A DNA stretch of 6,516 nucleotides from Clostridiales bacterium UBA1777 (GTDB taxonomy: Bacteria; Bacillota; Clostridia; Oscillospirales; Oscillospiraceae): assembly GCA_002315275.1 (NCBI GenBank), contig DCGN01000140.1, forward strand, positions 1 through 6,516, written 5' to 3'. Under the pieces are notes generated by a model, which saw only the letters and a program-made list of their open reading frames with translations, did no database searches and was not told the DNA's origin. Shown piece by piece: positions 1 through 6,435 of the stretch. Each line of letters begins with the position of its first letter. Within the stretch, counting starts at the first letter, position 1. Made by a program: the position numbers and the translations under genes.

Positions 1-595
1 TAGTCAGCCTCCTACCCGATTTTTTTTCTTCCGGCATGTACCAATAGGAATGAATGCCGCTTAAAAAGGTCAATCCGCCTTTGGGAACCTGAGTCAGACA
101 ATTATATACATTCATATAATCTCCCACGCCGCCTGCAATCGAAATGGCTCCGAGAGTACCGAGTATCTTCAATGACGGAAAAATAAGGAAAAGAATATAC
201 GGAATAAATCCAAAGACGATATTGGGAAGAAGACTTAGAAAAACAAAGCGGCCTCGTGACAAATCCTCCAGACTGATGACGAAAAGCATTCCCTGTTTCA
301 GATTATTGTACATGGTCACATCTTCTTTAAAACAGATTCCATGTAAAAATTCATGGGGAATCAGACAGACCATTGAAAGGATCGCACCGACGTAACTGAA
401 AGCAAATAGGCCGCCACGGATAAATAAGACTGTAATGGTAATTAAAGCAACGAAAATAGATGCCACATTTAGAACAATTGCGAGCTTCTTCATATTCTGC
501 GGTTCTTTAAATGGAACTGTATTGGCAGGCATTTCCCGCTGCGGAAGAGAAGCTTCATTTCCGTCATATTTCCATTCTATTTTAAAAGAAGTCAT
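1..595 (-). CDS. DUF3267-family putative membrane zinc metalloprotease (3' end beyond window)
   Basis: I translated this frame by hand: 198 codons from the ATG at 595-593 run without a stop to the left edge, so the C-terminus is missing, probably by little, because members of this family are around 200 residues. An N-terminal soluble segment of about 35 residues is followed by hydrophobic segments near residues 38-59, 63-80, 115-137 and 142-157. The second ends in the zincin motif HEFLH (H81, E82, H85). A later GGVGDYMN stretch (D159, N162) sits where a third zinc ligand would be expected. This matches the DUF3267 'putative zincin peptidase' family; the substrate is unknown. The start overlaps the previous gene's stop as ATGA, and AGAGGA lies 5 nt upstream, so translational coupling is likely. 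It is the last visible gene of the holA operon. Family fairly sure; peptidase activity is inferred from the motif alone. Confidence 0.82.
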   Translation of the reverse strand, partial: MTSFKIEWKYDGNEASLPQREMPANTVPFKEPQNMKKLAIVLNVASIFVALITITVLFIRGGLFAFSYVGAILSMVCLIPHEFLHGICFKEDVTMYNNLKQGMLFVISLEDLSRGRFVFLSLLPNIVFGFIPYILFLIFPSLKILGTLGAISIAGGVGDYMNVYNCLTQVPKGGLTFLSGIHSYWYMPEEKKSGRRLT

Positions 596-1905
596 TTGGA
601 TCCTCTCTTTTTACGAAACAGAGCTTTCAAAGAAACCGGTTCGTACATGTTACGTACTTTATTGAGAATGTACAAACCATCCCTCTCTGTTTCATATTCG
701 TGCTTTGCGTAAACATCGGTAGGGATAAGTGTTTTTTCCTGCTGCATCAGCTCCATTACATTCTTTTTCGCCTGTTCCAAAGTAGCATCCGCAGAGTACA
801 CATACAGGCAGGAAATCTCTTTTCTTGTGCTGTGAGGACGGTTGACCACCCGATATCTGGATTCCGGAAGCAGTGCATTCAGATCTTTACAAAGTGCGGC
901 GATCTTTTCATTGGAATCTATGATCTTAAAGGATATGATGTGATCTGCTTCCGTATAAAGACCGCTGACATAGTTACGGTACGGTGAACGCTTCAGATCT
1001 TCGTAAACCAGGTTCTCATATTCGGTATACTCACCGTCATGATAGATCATAAGAGAGTTGGAACGAATCGTATTTACGTAGTAACTTATATTCATTCCCT
1101 GTAGTATATGGGTCAGATTATGGGCTGCAGACTTTTCCATTTCAATGAGATGCGAAAATTCCTTGTCCTCTGTGTTGTACAGTGCGGCACCATCCATGAC
1201 GATCAGCGGCATATTGACCTTTATCATACCCATCTGAAGAATAAAGAAAGCCGGAGCGTGCTCGGTAATCATACAGATTTTTGCTCCGTCATTAAAAAGC
1301 CTTTTCAAAGCGATAAGGACGGTTCCGTTGATATGGGAATAACGATCCGGTACCAGATCCTTCGCCCGGATAAAGAACAGCCGGTTCTCATTTCTTCCTC
1401 TGGGCAGCTGGAAAGTATTGACCAGAATGGCCACAATGGTCCCTATAAAGGTATCGAACATACGATCCATGGCACTGATGACAGGATCTTCAATATACGG
1501 ATATGAGATCACGATACAAAGATACACAATCGCGGCGAGTCCCGAAGTATCCGTCTTTTTGATGCATACGCAGATATAGAACGTAATGATCATGCCGATT
1601 GCTTCCATCGCAAAGGCTACCGGCATTCCATAAAAAATAAAATGACCTCTGGAGAGTGTCAGCAGCATCAAAAGACCGGTAACAGCTCCAATGAATGTCC
1701 CGATCATTCGGTTGAGTGCAAAGGTCTTGCTGTCCTGAACGAAGGGCTGCATGCATACGATTGCAGCAATACAGGACTGCGCCGGCATACCGTCGTATCC
1801 GCGCAGCATATAGATCATCAGGCAGATAAAGACGGCAATGGAGGTTTTTACGATTCGTCCACCCAGTCTGGGAAGATGAAAGGTTTTCTTTTTATCTAAA
1901 TTCAT
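592..1905 (-). CDS. FUSC-like membrane protein fused to a degenerate Cof/HAD-type domain
   Basis: A 437-residue protein with two halves. Residues 11-168 are hydrophobic with about six membrane segments. Two internally similar stretches, NRMIGTFIGAVTGLL (65-79) and DRMFDTFIGTIVAIL (147-161), are typical of FUSC/aromatic-acid-exporter-like proteins. Residues 175-425 lack obvious membrane helices and follow the order of a Cof-type HAD phosphatase: a hydrophobic strand (RLFFI, 175-179), a helix with ALKRLFNDGAK (199-209), MITEH (212-216) in place of the usual TGR motif, PLIVMDGAALYN (233-244) in place of NGA, a C2-type cap, and ERDGLYILNKV (408-418) resembling the family's C-terminal end. The DxDGT nucleophile motif reads RAKDL (180-184) and no GDxxND is visible, so catalysis is unlikely. 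The start follows the upstream gene's stop after 11 nt with only a weak purine-rich ribosome site (AAGAAA), suggesting coupled translation. FUSC is a confident call; the pseudo-HAD half is my alignment by eye. Confidence 0.82.
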   Translation of the reverse strand: MNLDKKKTFHLPRLGGRIVKTSIAVFICLMIYMLRGYDGMPAQSCIAAIVCMQPFVQDSKTFALNRMIGTFIGAVTGLLMLLTLSRGHFIFYGMPVAFAMEAIGMIITFYICVCIKKTDTSGLAAIVYLCIVISYPYIEDPVISAMDRMFDTFIGTIVAILVNTFQLPRGRNENRLFFIRAKDLVPDRYSHINGTVLIALKRLFNDGAKICMITEHAPAFFILQMGMIKVNMPLIVMDGAALYNTEDKEFSHLIEMEKSAAHNLTHILQGMNISYYVNTIRSNSLMIYHDGEYTEYENLVYEDLKRSPYRNYVSGLYTEADHIISFKIIDSNEKIAALCKDLNALLPESRYRVVNRPHSTRKEISCLYVYSADATLEQAKKNVMELMQQEKTLIPTDVYAKHEYETERDGLYILNKVRNMYEPVSLKALFRKKRGSK

Positions 1906-1916
1906 AAGCTTATTTC

Positions 1917-2522
1917 TTACTCGTACTGAGTCAGTACGGTGATCAGATCGATGACCTCTTCTTTGGAATAAAGAAGATTCATGACCTCAAGCATTCCGTT
2001 GGTGGAAATGTGTTCCGGAAGCCCAAGGGCCTGTATAATTCCCTTTCGTATAATGGCGCTGTTCTCTTTTCCTGTGATACCCAGTGCGTACAGGTCTGCT
2101 TTCGTGACGGGTTCCTTCAACGGAAGAGTTTTCGTATCTTCATCTTCAAATACGACACCAGCATCCCGCAGAGACTGTACAAGTACTTCGGGATCCATTC
2201 CTTCCACACCGAGTTTTCCTTCTTTGGAGGCTTCCCTTTTTCTGCGTTCTTTTCCGTAGACATCGGGAATATATGCATGTTTCAGACGGTCTTTTGGAAT
2301 CGAGGATTTAATGAAATTTCGGATCATGAATCCTGCGGAATCGGAATCCGTCATAACAACGATCCCTTTTTCCTTTGCCAGATTCTTCAGGAAATTCTGC
2401 ATCTCCTTGTTGTTGAATAGAGAAAACCCGGAGACGGGAATGATGACTGCCTCCACTACCTGACTGAGAGTGTTCTTGTCATACTTCCCTTCCACAATGA
2501 TAACTTCGTTTGTCTTAAGCAT
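1917..2522 (-). CDS. Toprim domain / DUF4093 protein, RNase M5-like
   Basis: A 201-residue soluble protein. The N-terminal Toprim fold shows VIIVEGKYD with the catalytic glutamate E11 and TDSDSAG with the acidic pair D59 and D61. The middle part, KHAYIPDVYG (81-90) then GVEGMD (105-110), matches the layout of ribonuclease M5 (KHAFLP then GVEHA in the Bacillus enzyme, from memory). The C-terminal part (about 140-200, LYALGITG onward) corresponds to DUF4093. RNase M5 trims 5S rRNA precursors, is about 186 residues long in Bacillus and usually sits beside ksgA. This gene instead overlaps holA, so I think it is the clostridial M5-like paralogue and give no symbol. AGGAGA lies 11 nt before the ATG, a rather long spacing, and the start is inside holA, giving an 8-bp overlap (ATGCTTAA). 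Domain identity sure; RNA substrate unknown. Confidence 0.85.
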   Translation of the reverse strand: MLKTNEVIIVEGKYDKNTLSQVVEAVIIPVSGFSLFNNKEMQNFLKNLAKEKGIVVMTDSDSAGFMIRNFIKSSIPKDRLKHAYIPDVYGKERRKREASKEGKLGVEGMDPEVLVQSLRDAGVVFEDEDTKTLPLKEPVTKADLYALGITGKENSAIIRKGIIQALGLPEHISTNGMLEVMNLLYSKEEVIDLITVLTQYE

Positions 2523-3573
2523 GGGTGATCATATCTCCTGCGATGATTCTGGAAAACGCATCGCGAATCAGATCCTGTCCGTTGAGACCGGAGCTTTTCA
2601 GCTTATAGTCGGTATCGGCACAGATCTCTACGGCACTCTGAAGAAATTCCGGAGACAGTTCCCTGCCGGTCCGGCACATCTTTCTTGCGACAAAATCCTT
2701 AATTTTCAGCGCGTCCATGATGTATTCCGCATTCATTCCCGCATCCAGCGCCGTACGGGCGAAATAGAGGCGTTTAAACTGCATTCCCATAACAGCGGTA
2801 ATAAGCATGGGTTCATTGGATTTATCGTTCAGAAGCACTGCAAATGCCTCTGCTGCCTGGTTGTATTTCTTTTCCGCAATGAGATCGATCGCATCGAAGA
2901 TATCTGCTTCCGGAATGTGGTTGGCGATCTTATTGACATCGTCTACCGTAATATTGGTTCCTTTGGCATAGGCTGCGATCTTCTCTATTTCCGGAATGAG
3001 CGTACTCATAATATCTCCGGAAATGAACATGAGTCTCTGTGCCGCTTCCATGCTGATGCTCTTCTTCTGCGCGGCAAACCGCCGTGTGATCCATTCCAGC
3101 AGAGCGCCCTGTGTCTGATGAGTAAACTTCAGAGCAACACCTTTGGTCAGGAAGAACTTGGTCAGTTTCTTCCTTGCATCCGGATCGTATTCCGACGGAA
3201 GAACAAAATTAACCGTGCAGTAGTCCGGAATATCCGAAAGAAGTTGGATGATACGTTCCACATCACTTTCCTTCAGACGGTTCAGATCCGCGCCGCGAAC
3301 CTCCACGTAGGTTCGTTCGGAAAGGAACGGAACGGAATTGACTGCCTCTTCCAGATCCAAAAGATTGAGATTGGTTCCGTCGATCTTTGTAAAACCGAAA
3401 CCGGTCTCTCCGTCCGGAAAACACAGGGAGACCATTTTTTCTATGTACTTTTCTTTGAGATAATCCTCGGGTCCGTAAATAAGATACAGACGCTGCGGAC
3501 CTCCTGCGGTCAGACGATTGATCTCATTTTTATAATTCAGGATATTATCCTTGTTTTTCTTATAATCCGCCAT
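2515..3573 (-). CDS. holA: DNA polymerase III delta subunit (clamp loader)
   Basis: A 352-residue protein of normal length for bacterial HolA. The delta subunit is the clamp-loader component that opens the beta sliding clamp during replication, in the cytoplasm. Diagnostic sequence is YLIYGPEDYLKEKYIEK (30-46), the degenerate nucleotide-binding loop and following helix. FLSERTYVEVRGAD (83-96) follows, the region of the family that carries the clamp-contacting residues. The central domain contains GDIMSTLIPEIEKIAAY (186-202). The C-terminal collar domain includes AVMGMQFKRLYFAR (260-273) and ends with DLIRDAFSRIIAGD (334-347). The ATG is preceded by AGGGGA five bases upstream and by a strong promoter whose predicted start site is only about 20 nt before the codon. 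It is the first gene of the minus-strand operon and overlaps the Toprim gene. No rpsT or comEC neighbour, common near holA elsewhere, is visible; the upstream gene is divergent. Confidence 0.95.
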   Translation of the reverse strand: MADYKKNKDNILNYKNEINRLTAGGPQRLYLIYGPEDYLKEKYIEKMVSLCFPDGETGFGFTKIDGTNLNLLDLEEAVNSVPFLSERTYVEVRGADLNRLKESDVERIIQLLSDIPDYCTVNFVLPSEYDPDARKKLTKFFLTKGVALKFTHQTQGALLEWITRRFAAQKKSISMEAAQRLMFISGDIMSTLIPEIEKIAAYAKGTNITVDDVNKIANHIPEADIFDAIDLIAEKKYNQAAEAFAVLLNDKSNEPMLITAVMGMQFKRLYFARTALDAGMNAEYIMDALKIKDFVARKMCRTGRELSPEFLQSAVEICADTDYKLKSSGLNGQDLIRDAFSRIIAGDMITHA

Positions 3574-3599
3574 AGTTTTCCCCTGTTTTTGATGGCTTT

Positions 3600-3628
3600 A
3601 TTATATCGATATTGACAATACAGTTCAA
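3600..3628 (-). promoter_or_regulatory. Sigma-A promoter of the holA operon
   Basis: Read on the minus strand, TTGAAC (3628-3623) is followed by exactly 17 bp and then a perfect TATAAT (3605-3600). The predicted start is about 3593, giving a 5' leader of roughly 20 nt before the holA ATG, just enough for its AGGGGA ribosome site. This is the only strong promoter I found for the four minus-strand genes, so it probably drives all of them. Confidence 0.85.
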
Positions 3629-3695
3629 GTGCGAGTATCCCTTGCGTAATTCTCTTCCGTATGGTCAATAAAGCGGGTTAAGTTGCCAAAACTGT

Positions 3696-3726
3696 TAGAT
3701 ACTTCCAGCTTAAAATATATTATAAT
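3696..3726 (+). promoter_or_regulatory. Candidate promoter of the 552-residue surface protein gene
   Basis: A perfect TATAAT lies at 3721-3726 in an AT-rich stretch, with a predicted start near 3733 and a leader of about 46 nt before the ATG at 3779. The -35 side is weak: TAGATA (3696-3701) would leave a 19-bp spacer and nothing at 17 bp resembles TTGACA. A weak -35 next to a perfect -10 could mean an activator is needed, but that is inference. Confidence 0.6.
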
Positions 3727-3740
3727 CTAGACATAAAACA

Positions 3741-3782
3741 ATGGAACGACGGTTCGTTCCGAAAGCGAGGAATACATTATGA
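3741..3782 (+). CDS. Possible 13-codon leader ORF (uORF) ahead of the surface protein gene
   Basis: ATG at 3741 opens a frame reading MERRFVPKARNTL and stops with TGA at 3780-3782, which overlaps the main gene's ATG (3779-3781) as ATGA. The frame differs from that of the main gene. It starts about 8 nt after the predicted transcription start and has no recognisable Shine-Dalgarno, so translation would have to be near-leaderless. The hairpin at 3743-3760 lies inside it. The stop/start overlap fits translational coupling or attenuation, but a 13-codon ORF can easily arise by chance. Confidence 0.2.
   Translation: MERRFVPKARNTL
3743..3760 (+). promoter_or_regulatory. Perfect inverted repeat in the 5' leader (operator or RNA hairpin)
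   Basis: GGAACGACGGTTCGTTCC consists of 7-bp arms (3743-3749 and 3754-3760) around the four-base loop CGGT. It lies between the predicted transcription start (about 3733) and the ribosome site GAGGA (3767-3771). In RNA it would form a compact hairpin; in DNA it could be a repressor operator just downstream of the start site. No T-run follows, so it is not a terminator. Confidence 0.6.
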
Positions 3783-5437
3783 CGATTCAAAATGAAGGTC
3801 CGAGGATCCACGTCCCCAATAATCCTTCCCCCAAACCGATGGCACCCATATCCCGTAAAGCGCAGATCATTCTGGCAATTATCCTGGTTCTTTTGGATTT
3901 TCTGTTCTTCTACGTAACTCTGCCGGCACTGAATCTTCAGAATATCGGGTTCTGGTTCTGCCTGCTGGTTTTGTTTGCCGAAGCAGTATTCGTTCTTTCT
4001 CTTCGTCCGCAGGCAAAAAAAGGCGGAAAATTCTCCGTATATAAGATCCTCACTCTGATCCTTGTGGTCGGTGTCGTGGTCCTGATCTTCGGAGGTATCT
4101 TCTCCTCCCCCATTTTCTCCGCATCCAAATACGCTTCCCTGATGCAGCCGGAGGAACGTGTTTTCGAAGAAGATATTCCCCAGTCCGATACCGTATCCAA
4201 CATCGCACTGATGGATACCAACAGCGCACGTATCATCGGCAGCCGCGCGGTCGGTTCTCTGGCAGATATCGTTTCTCAGTTTGAAGTCAGCGAAAGCTAT
4301 ACCACGATCGATCTCAACGGAAAGCCCATGAAGGTCGCTTCTCTGGAATACGCAGACTTCTTCAAATATCTCAACAACAAATCCGAGGGTATTCCCGGTT
4401 ATGTTATGGTCGACCCCGTCAACAATGAAGCACAGTATGTAAAACTTACGGATAAGATCCAGTATACCAGCTCCGCTTACTTCGGGAAAAACCTGTTCCG
4501 TCATCTCCGTTTCCGCTATCCCACCAGCATTTTCCAGGGAACTTATCTGGAACTGAACGATGAAGGTCATCCCTACTATGTATGCCCGGTCCTCAAAGCC
4601 AATGTTGGTCTTTTCGGAGCTATGGACGTGAAAGGTATCATTCTTCTCGACCCCGTTTCCGGCGACACGGAATACTATAAGGTTTCAGATGTTCCTCAGT
4701 GGGTCGACCGTGTCTATGACGGCGATCTTCTTACTCAGAAGTATGACTGGTACGGCACGCTTTCCAACGGTTTCCTCAACAGCATGTTCGGAAACGTCGG
4801 ATGCCGCAAGACCACCAGTGATTACGGATACAAAGTCATGGACGGAGACGTATGGGTCTACACCGGTGTCACCAGTGTCAACTCCGACGAATCCAATATC
4901 GGGTTTGTCATGATGAACTCCAGAACCTCCGAGTGCAGATATTATCAGGTAGCAGGCGCGGAAGAATACTCTGCAATGAGTTCTGCAGAAGGTCAGGTAC
5001 AGCACCTTGGTTATTCCGCATCCTTCCCCTCTCTCATTAACGTGGAAGGACAGCCCACCTACATCATGGTCCTGAAAGATCACGGCGGACTGGTCAAGCT
5101 TTATGCGATGGTCAATGTACAGAAGTACAACATCGTAACTACCGGCGCATCTCAGCGTGAGGTCATGACCGAATACAGGAAGGCTCTGAAAGATAACGGA
5201 ATTTCCTCCTCTGCCGTGTCTGCAGATATGACAGCAGAATTTACGGTCAAAGAGATCCGTTACATCACCATCGAAGGAGATACCTGGGTATACATCACCG
5301 CTGAGGACGGAATCATTTACAAACAGCTCTTCTCCGAAGACGAGACTCTCATCTATCTGAATTCCGGAGATACGATTCAGGCAGCTTATGAAGAGGCGGA
5401 CAACTCGATCCGCACCATTCTCAGCCGTTTGGCATAA
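3779..5437 (+). CDS. Membrane-anchored protein of unknown function with repeated beta-type modules
   Basis: I do not recognise this 552-residue family. The start is supported by GAGGA (3767-3771) seven bases upstream. A proline-rich, cytoplasm-like N-terminus (1-27) precedes hydrophobic segments near 28-48, 56-75 and 88-107. The remaining 440 or so residues are hydrophilic and presumably outside the membrane. They contain about five degenerate repeats, each with a turn such as LNGKPM (179-184), NDEGHPYY (260-267), MDGDVWVY (354-361), VEGQPTYI (422-429) or IEGDTWVY (498-505). In the first three repeats a strand pair follows, such as GYVMVDPVNNEAQYVKL (207-223), GIILLDPVSGDTEYYKV (286-302) or GFVMMNSRTSECRYYQV (375-391). 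The look is loosely PepSY-like, but I would not assign that family. C-ending codons dominate (17 of the first 20 Phe codons are TTC), as in highly expressed genes. It is a single-gene unit between its own promoter and a terminator. Confidence 0.88.
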   Translation: MTIQNEGPRIHVPNNPSPKPMAPISRKAQIILAIILVLLDFLFFYVTLPALNLQNIGFWFCLLVLFAEAVFVLSLRPQAKKGGKFSVYKILTLILVVGVVVLIFGGIFSSPIFSASKYASLMQPEERVFEEDIPQSDTVSNIALMDTNSARIIGSRAVGSLADIVSQFEVSESYTTIDLNGKPMKVASLEYADFFKYLNNKSEGIPGYVMVDPVNNEAQYVKLTDKIQYTSSAYFGKNLFRHLRFRYPTSIFQGTYLELNDEGHPYYVCPVLKANVGLFGAMDVKGIILLDPVSGDTEYYKVSDVPQWVDRVYDGDLLTQKYDWYGTLSNGFLNSMFGNVGCRKTTSDYGYKVMDGDVWVYTGVTSVNSDESNIGFVMMNSRTSECRYYQVAGAEEYSAMSSAEGQVQHLGYSASFPSLINVEGQPTYIMVLKDHGGLVKLYAMVNVQKYNIVTTGASQREVMTEYRKALKDNGISSSAVSADMTAEFTVKEIRYITIEGDTWVYITAEDGIIYKQLFSEDETLIYLNSGDTIQAAYEEADNSIRTILSRLA

Positions 5438-5452
5438 AAGAATTTACGTAAA

Positions 5453-5486
5453 AAAATCGCGGTCTGCGAAAACAGATCGCGATTTT
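5453..5486. terminator. Bidirectional intrinsic terminator between convergent genes
   Basis: Arms AAAATCGCGGTCTG (5453-5466) and CAGATCGCGATTTT (5473-5486) pair over 14 positions with a single G-U wobble and a six-base loop CGAAAA. An A-run (5451-5456) on the left and T-runs on the right (5483-5486, with more at 5497-5503) provide U-tracts in both directions. It begins 15 bp after the surface protein's stop and ends 6 bp before the stop of the convergent protease gene. Confidence 0.9.
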
Positions 5487-5492
5487 CTCATA

Positions 5493-6359
5493 TTACTTTT
5501 TTTCGTACTTAACCGCTCTGGGCTGGAAATCCTCATCAAACGGGATCGCTTCATTTTCTTTCAGATCCTTCATTGCTTTAATAAGGGCAGGAACCATAAT
5601 AAGTGTAAAGATGGTGTAACCTACGACTATTACCGTTGTATTACCACTGACATAAGAATCCGCTTTCATAGCTTCACTGGGTTGAACGGAGGAAAGAAGA
5701 AACAGCAGAAAATCATCCAGGCTGTGCAGAGCAGCAACGGCGTAAATATTCTTTGTTGTGTAATATATAAAGGCAAGGGTCACTCCGAAAATACCGGTTT
5801 GAATGGTCTTAAATAAAGCCGCCATACCGGTACCAAAACTTGTGACTTCTCCTTCAAGTACAGAGTATACAACATGCATCGCGCCAAATAATAAACCGGA
5901 CAATATAGAAGCAATAATAATGTTCTTTTTACTGCTTCCGAGTTTCTGAAGAAATCCGCCAAATACAAGACCTCTGAAAGAGAATTCCTCCACAATACCA
6001 ACCGTCGCGCCGATCAGACAAGCATTCACAAGTTTAACGGCAAACGTCGAATGTATACCCTGTAAAACCACAGAGGACACGATCTCAACAAGAACGAATA
6101 AACCCAGGAAAATGAAATAACCTCTTAATATTCTGAATGAATATCTGAACCCATCCGGTTTAAAAGTGACTTTTTCTTTCCCCATAAAAAGGAATGTCCA
6201 GGCAAAGACCACTACCGCTAGGAATACCTCTCTGATTCCGGGTGCTACGGGACCCTCCGGAATCAGGTACCGGATCTTTAATAATACAAATACTAAAAGT
6301 GTGGTCAGGACAGCGATTAATACGGGATATTTTTTTGCGAAATTTTTACATGAATCCAT
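5493..6359 (-). CDS. CPBP-family intramembrane metalloprotease (CAAX protease/Abi-like)
   Basis: A 288-residue polytopic membrane protein with about seven or eight hydrophobic segments. It carries the CPBP (CAAX protease and bacteriocin-processing) motifs in order: EEFSFRG (E124, E125, R129), FGAMH (F158, H162) and HSLDD (H212, D216). Residues 113-219 form the catalytic core. Proteins of this fold cleave inside or near the membrane; bacterial members act in peptide processing, bacteriocin self-immunity or unknown roles, and nothing here points to one substrate. The ATG at 6359 is preceded by AGAGGGA a few bases upstream. The C-terminus is a short charged tail ending EKK. The gene converges on the surface protein gene and shares its terminator. 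It looks monocistronic, and its codon use is more AT-rich than that of the convergent neighbour. Family call is secure; activity is inferred from intact motifs. Confidence 0.92.
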   Translation of the reverse strand: MDSCKNFAKKYPVLIAVLTTLLVFVLLKIRYLIPEGPVAPGIREVFLAVVVFAWTFLFMGKEKVTFKPDGFRYSFRILRGYFIFLGLFVLVEIVSSVVLQGIHSTFAVKLVNACLIGATVGIVEEFSFRGLVFGGFLQKLGSSKKNIIIASILSGLLFGAMHVVYSVLEGEVTSFGTGMAALFKTIQTGIFGVTLAFIYYTTKNIYAVAALHSLDDFLLFLLSSVQPSEAMKADSYVSGNTTVIVVGYTIFTLIMVPALIKAMKDLKENEAIPFDEDFQPRAVKYEKK

Positions 6360-6406
6360 CGATCTTCCCTCTTTTCATATGAAAATATTTCTCAATCATA
6401 TGTATT

Positions 6407-6435
6407 AATATCATTCCGTTTTTTCTTCGTGTAAA
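6407..6435 (-). promoter_or_regulatory. Weak candidate promoter for the CPBP protease gene
   Basis: On the minus strand TTTACA (6435-6430) is followed by 17 bp and GATATT (6412-6407). The -35 is five of six to consensus and the -10 four of six. The predicted start near 6400 would give a leader of about 40 nt. It is the best candidate upstream of the gene but not strong, and it overlaps the inverted repeats described for 6411-6459. Confidence 0.35.

Noticed and set aside
144..665. Two plus-strand open frames of 83 and 76 codons at the left end
   Set aside because: Both are shadows of the minus-strand DUF3267 gene, which has a HEFLH motif, membrane segments and a good ribosome site.
1917..2522. 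Toprim gene as an OLD-type nuclease or a small primase
   Set aside because: No ATPase or zinc-binding domain is present, and the KHAYIP, GVEG and DUF4093 parts fit RNase M5 better.
2470..3615. A 381-codon open frame on the plus strand
   Set aside because: It is antisense to holA and the start of the Toprim gene, whose proteins are clearly recognisable; its translation is low-complexity in Cys, His and Phe with no family signature and no ribosome site.
3634..3703. Inverted hexamers AGTATC (3634-3639) and GATACT (3698-3703)
   Set aside because: Only six bases each and 58 bases apart, as expected by chance in an AT-rich intergenic region.
3710..4570. A 286-codon open frame on the minus strand
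   Set aside because: It runs antisense across the surface protein gene, its promoter and ribosome site. The plus-strand frame has membrane helices, repeats and strong codon bias; the minus frame has none.
4260..5437. Assigning the surface protein repeats to PepSY
   Set aside because: The DP-xSG turn and strand pattern are suggestive, but spacing and key positions vary too much for a call without a profile search.
5493..6359. Reading the CPBP gene as a phage-defence (abortive infection) gene
   Set aside because: The old 'Abi' name of the family is not evidence of defence; no defence, phage or mobile gene is in the window.
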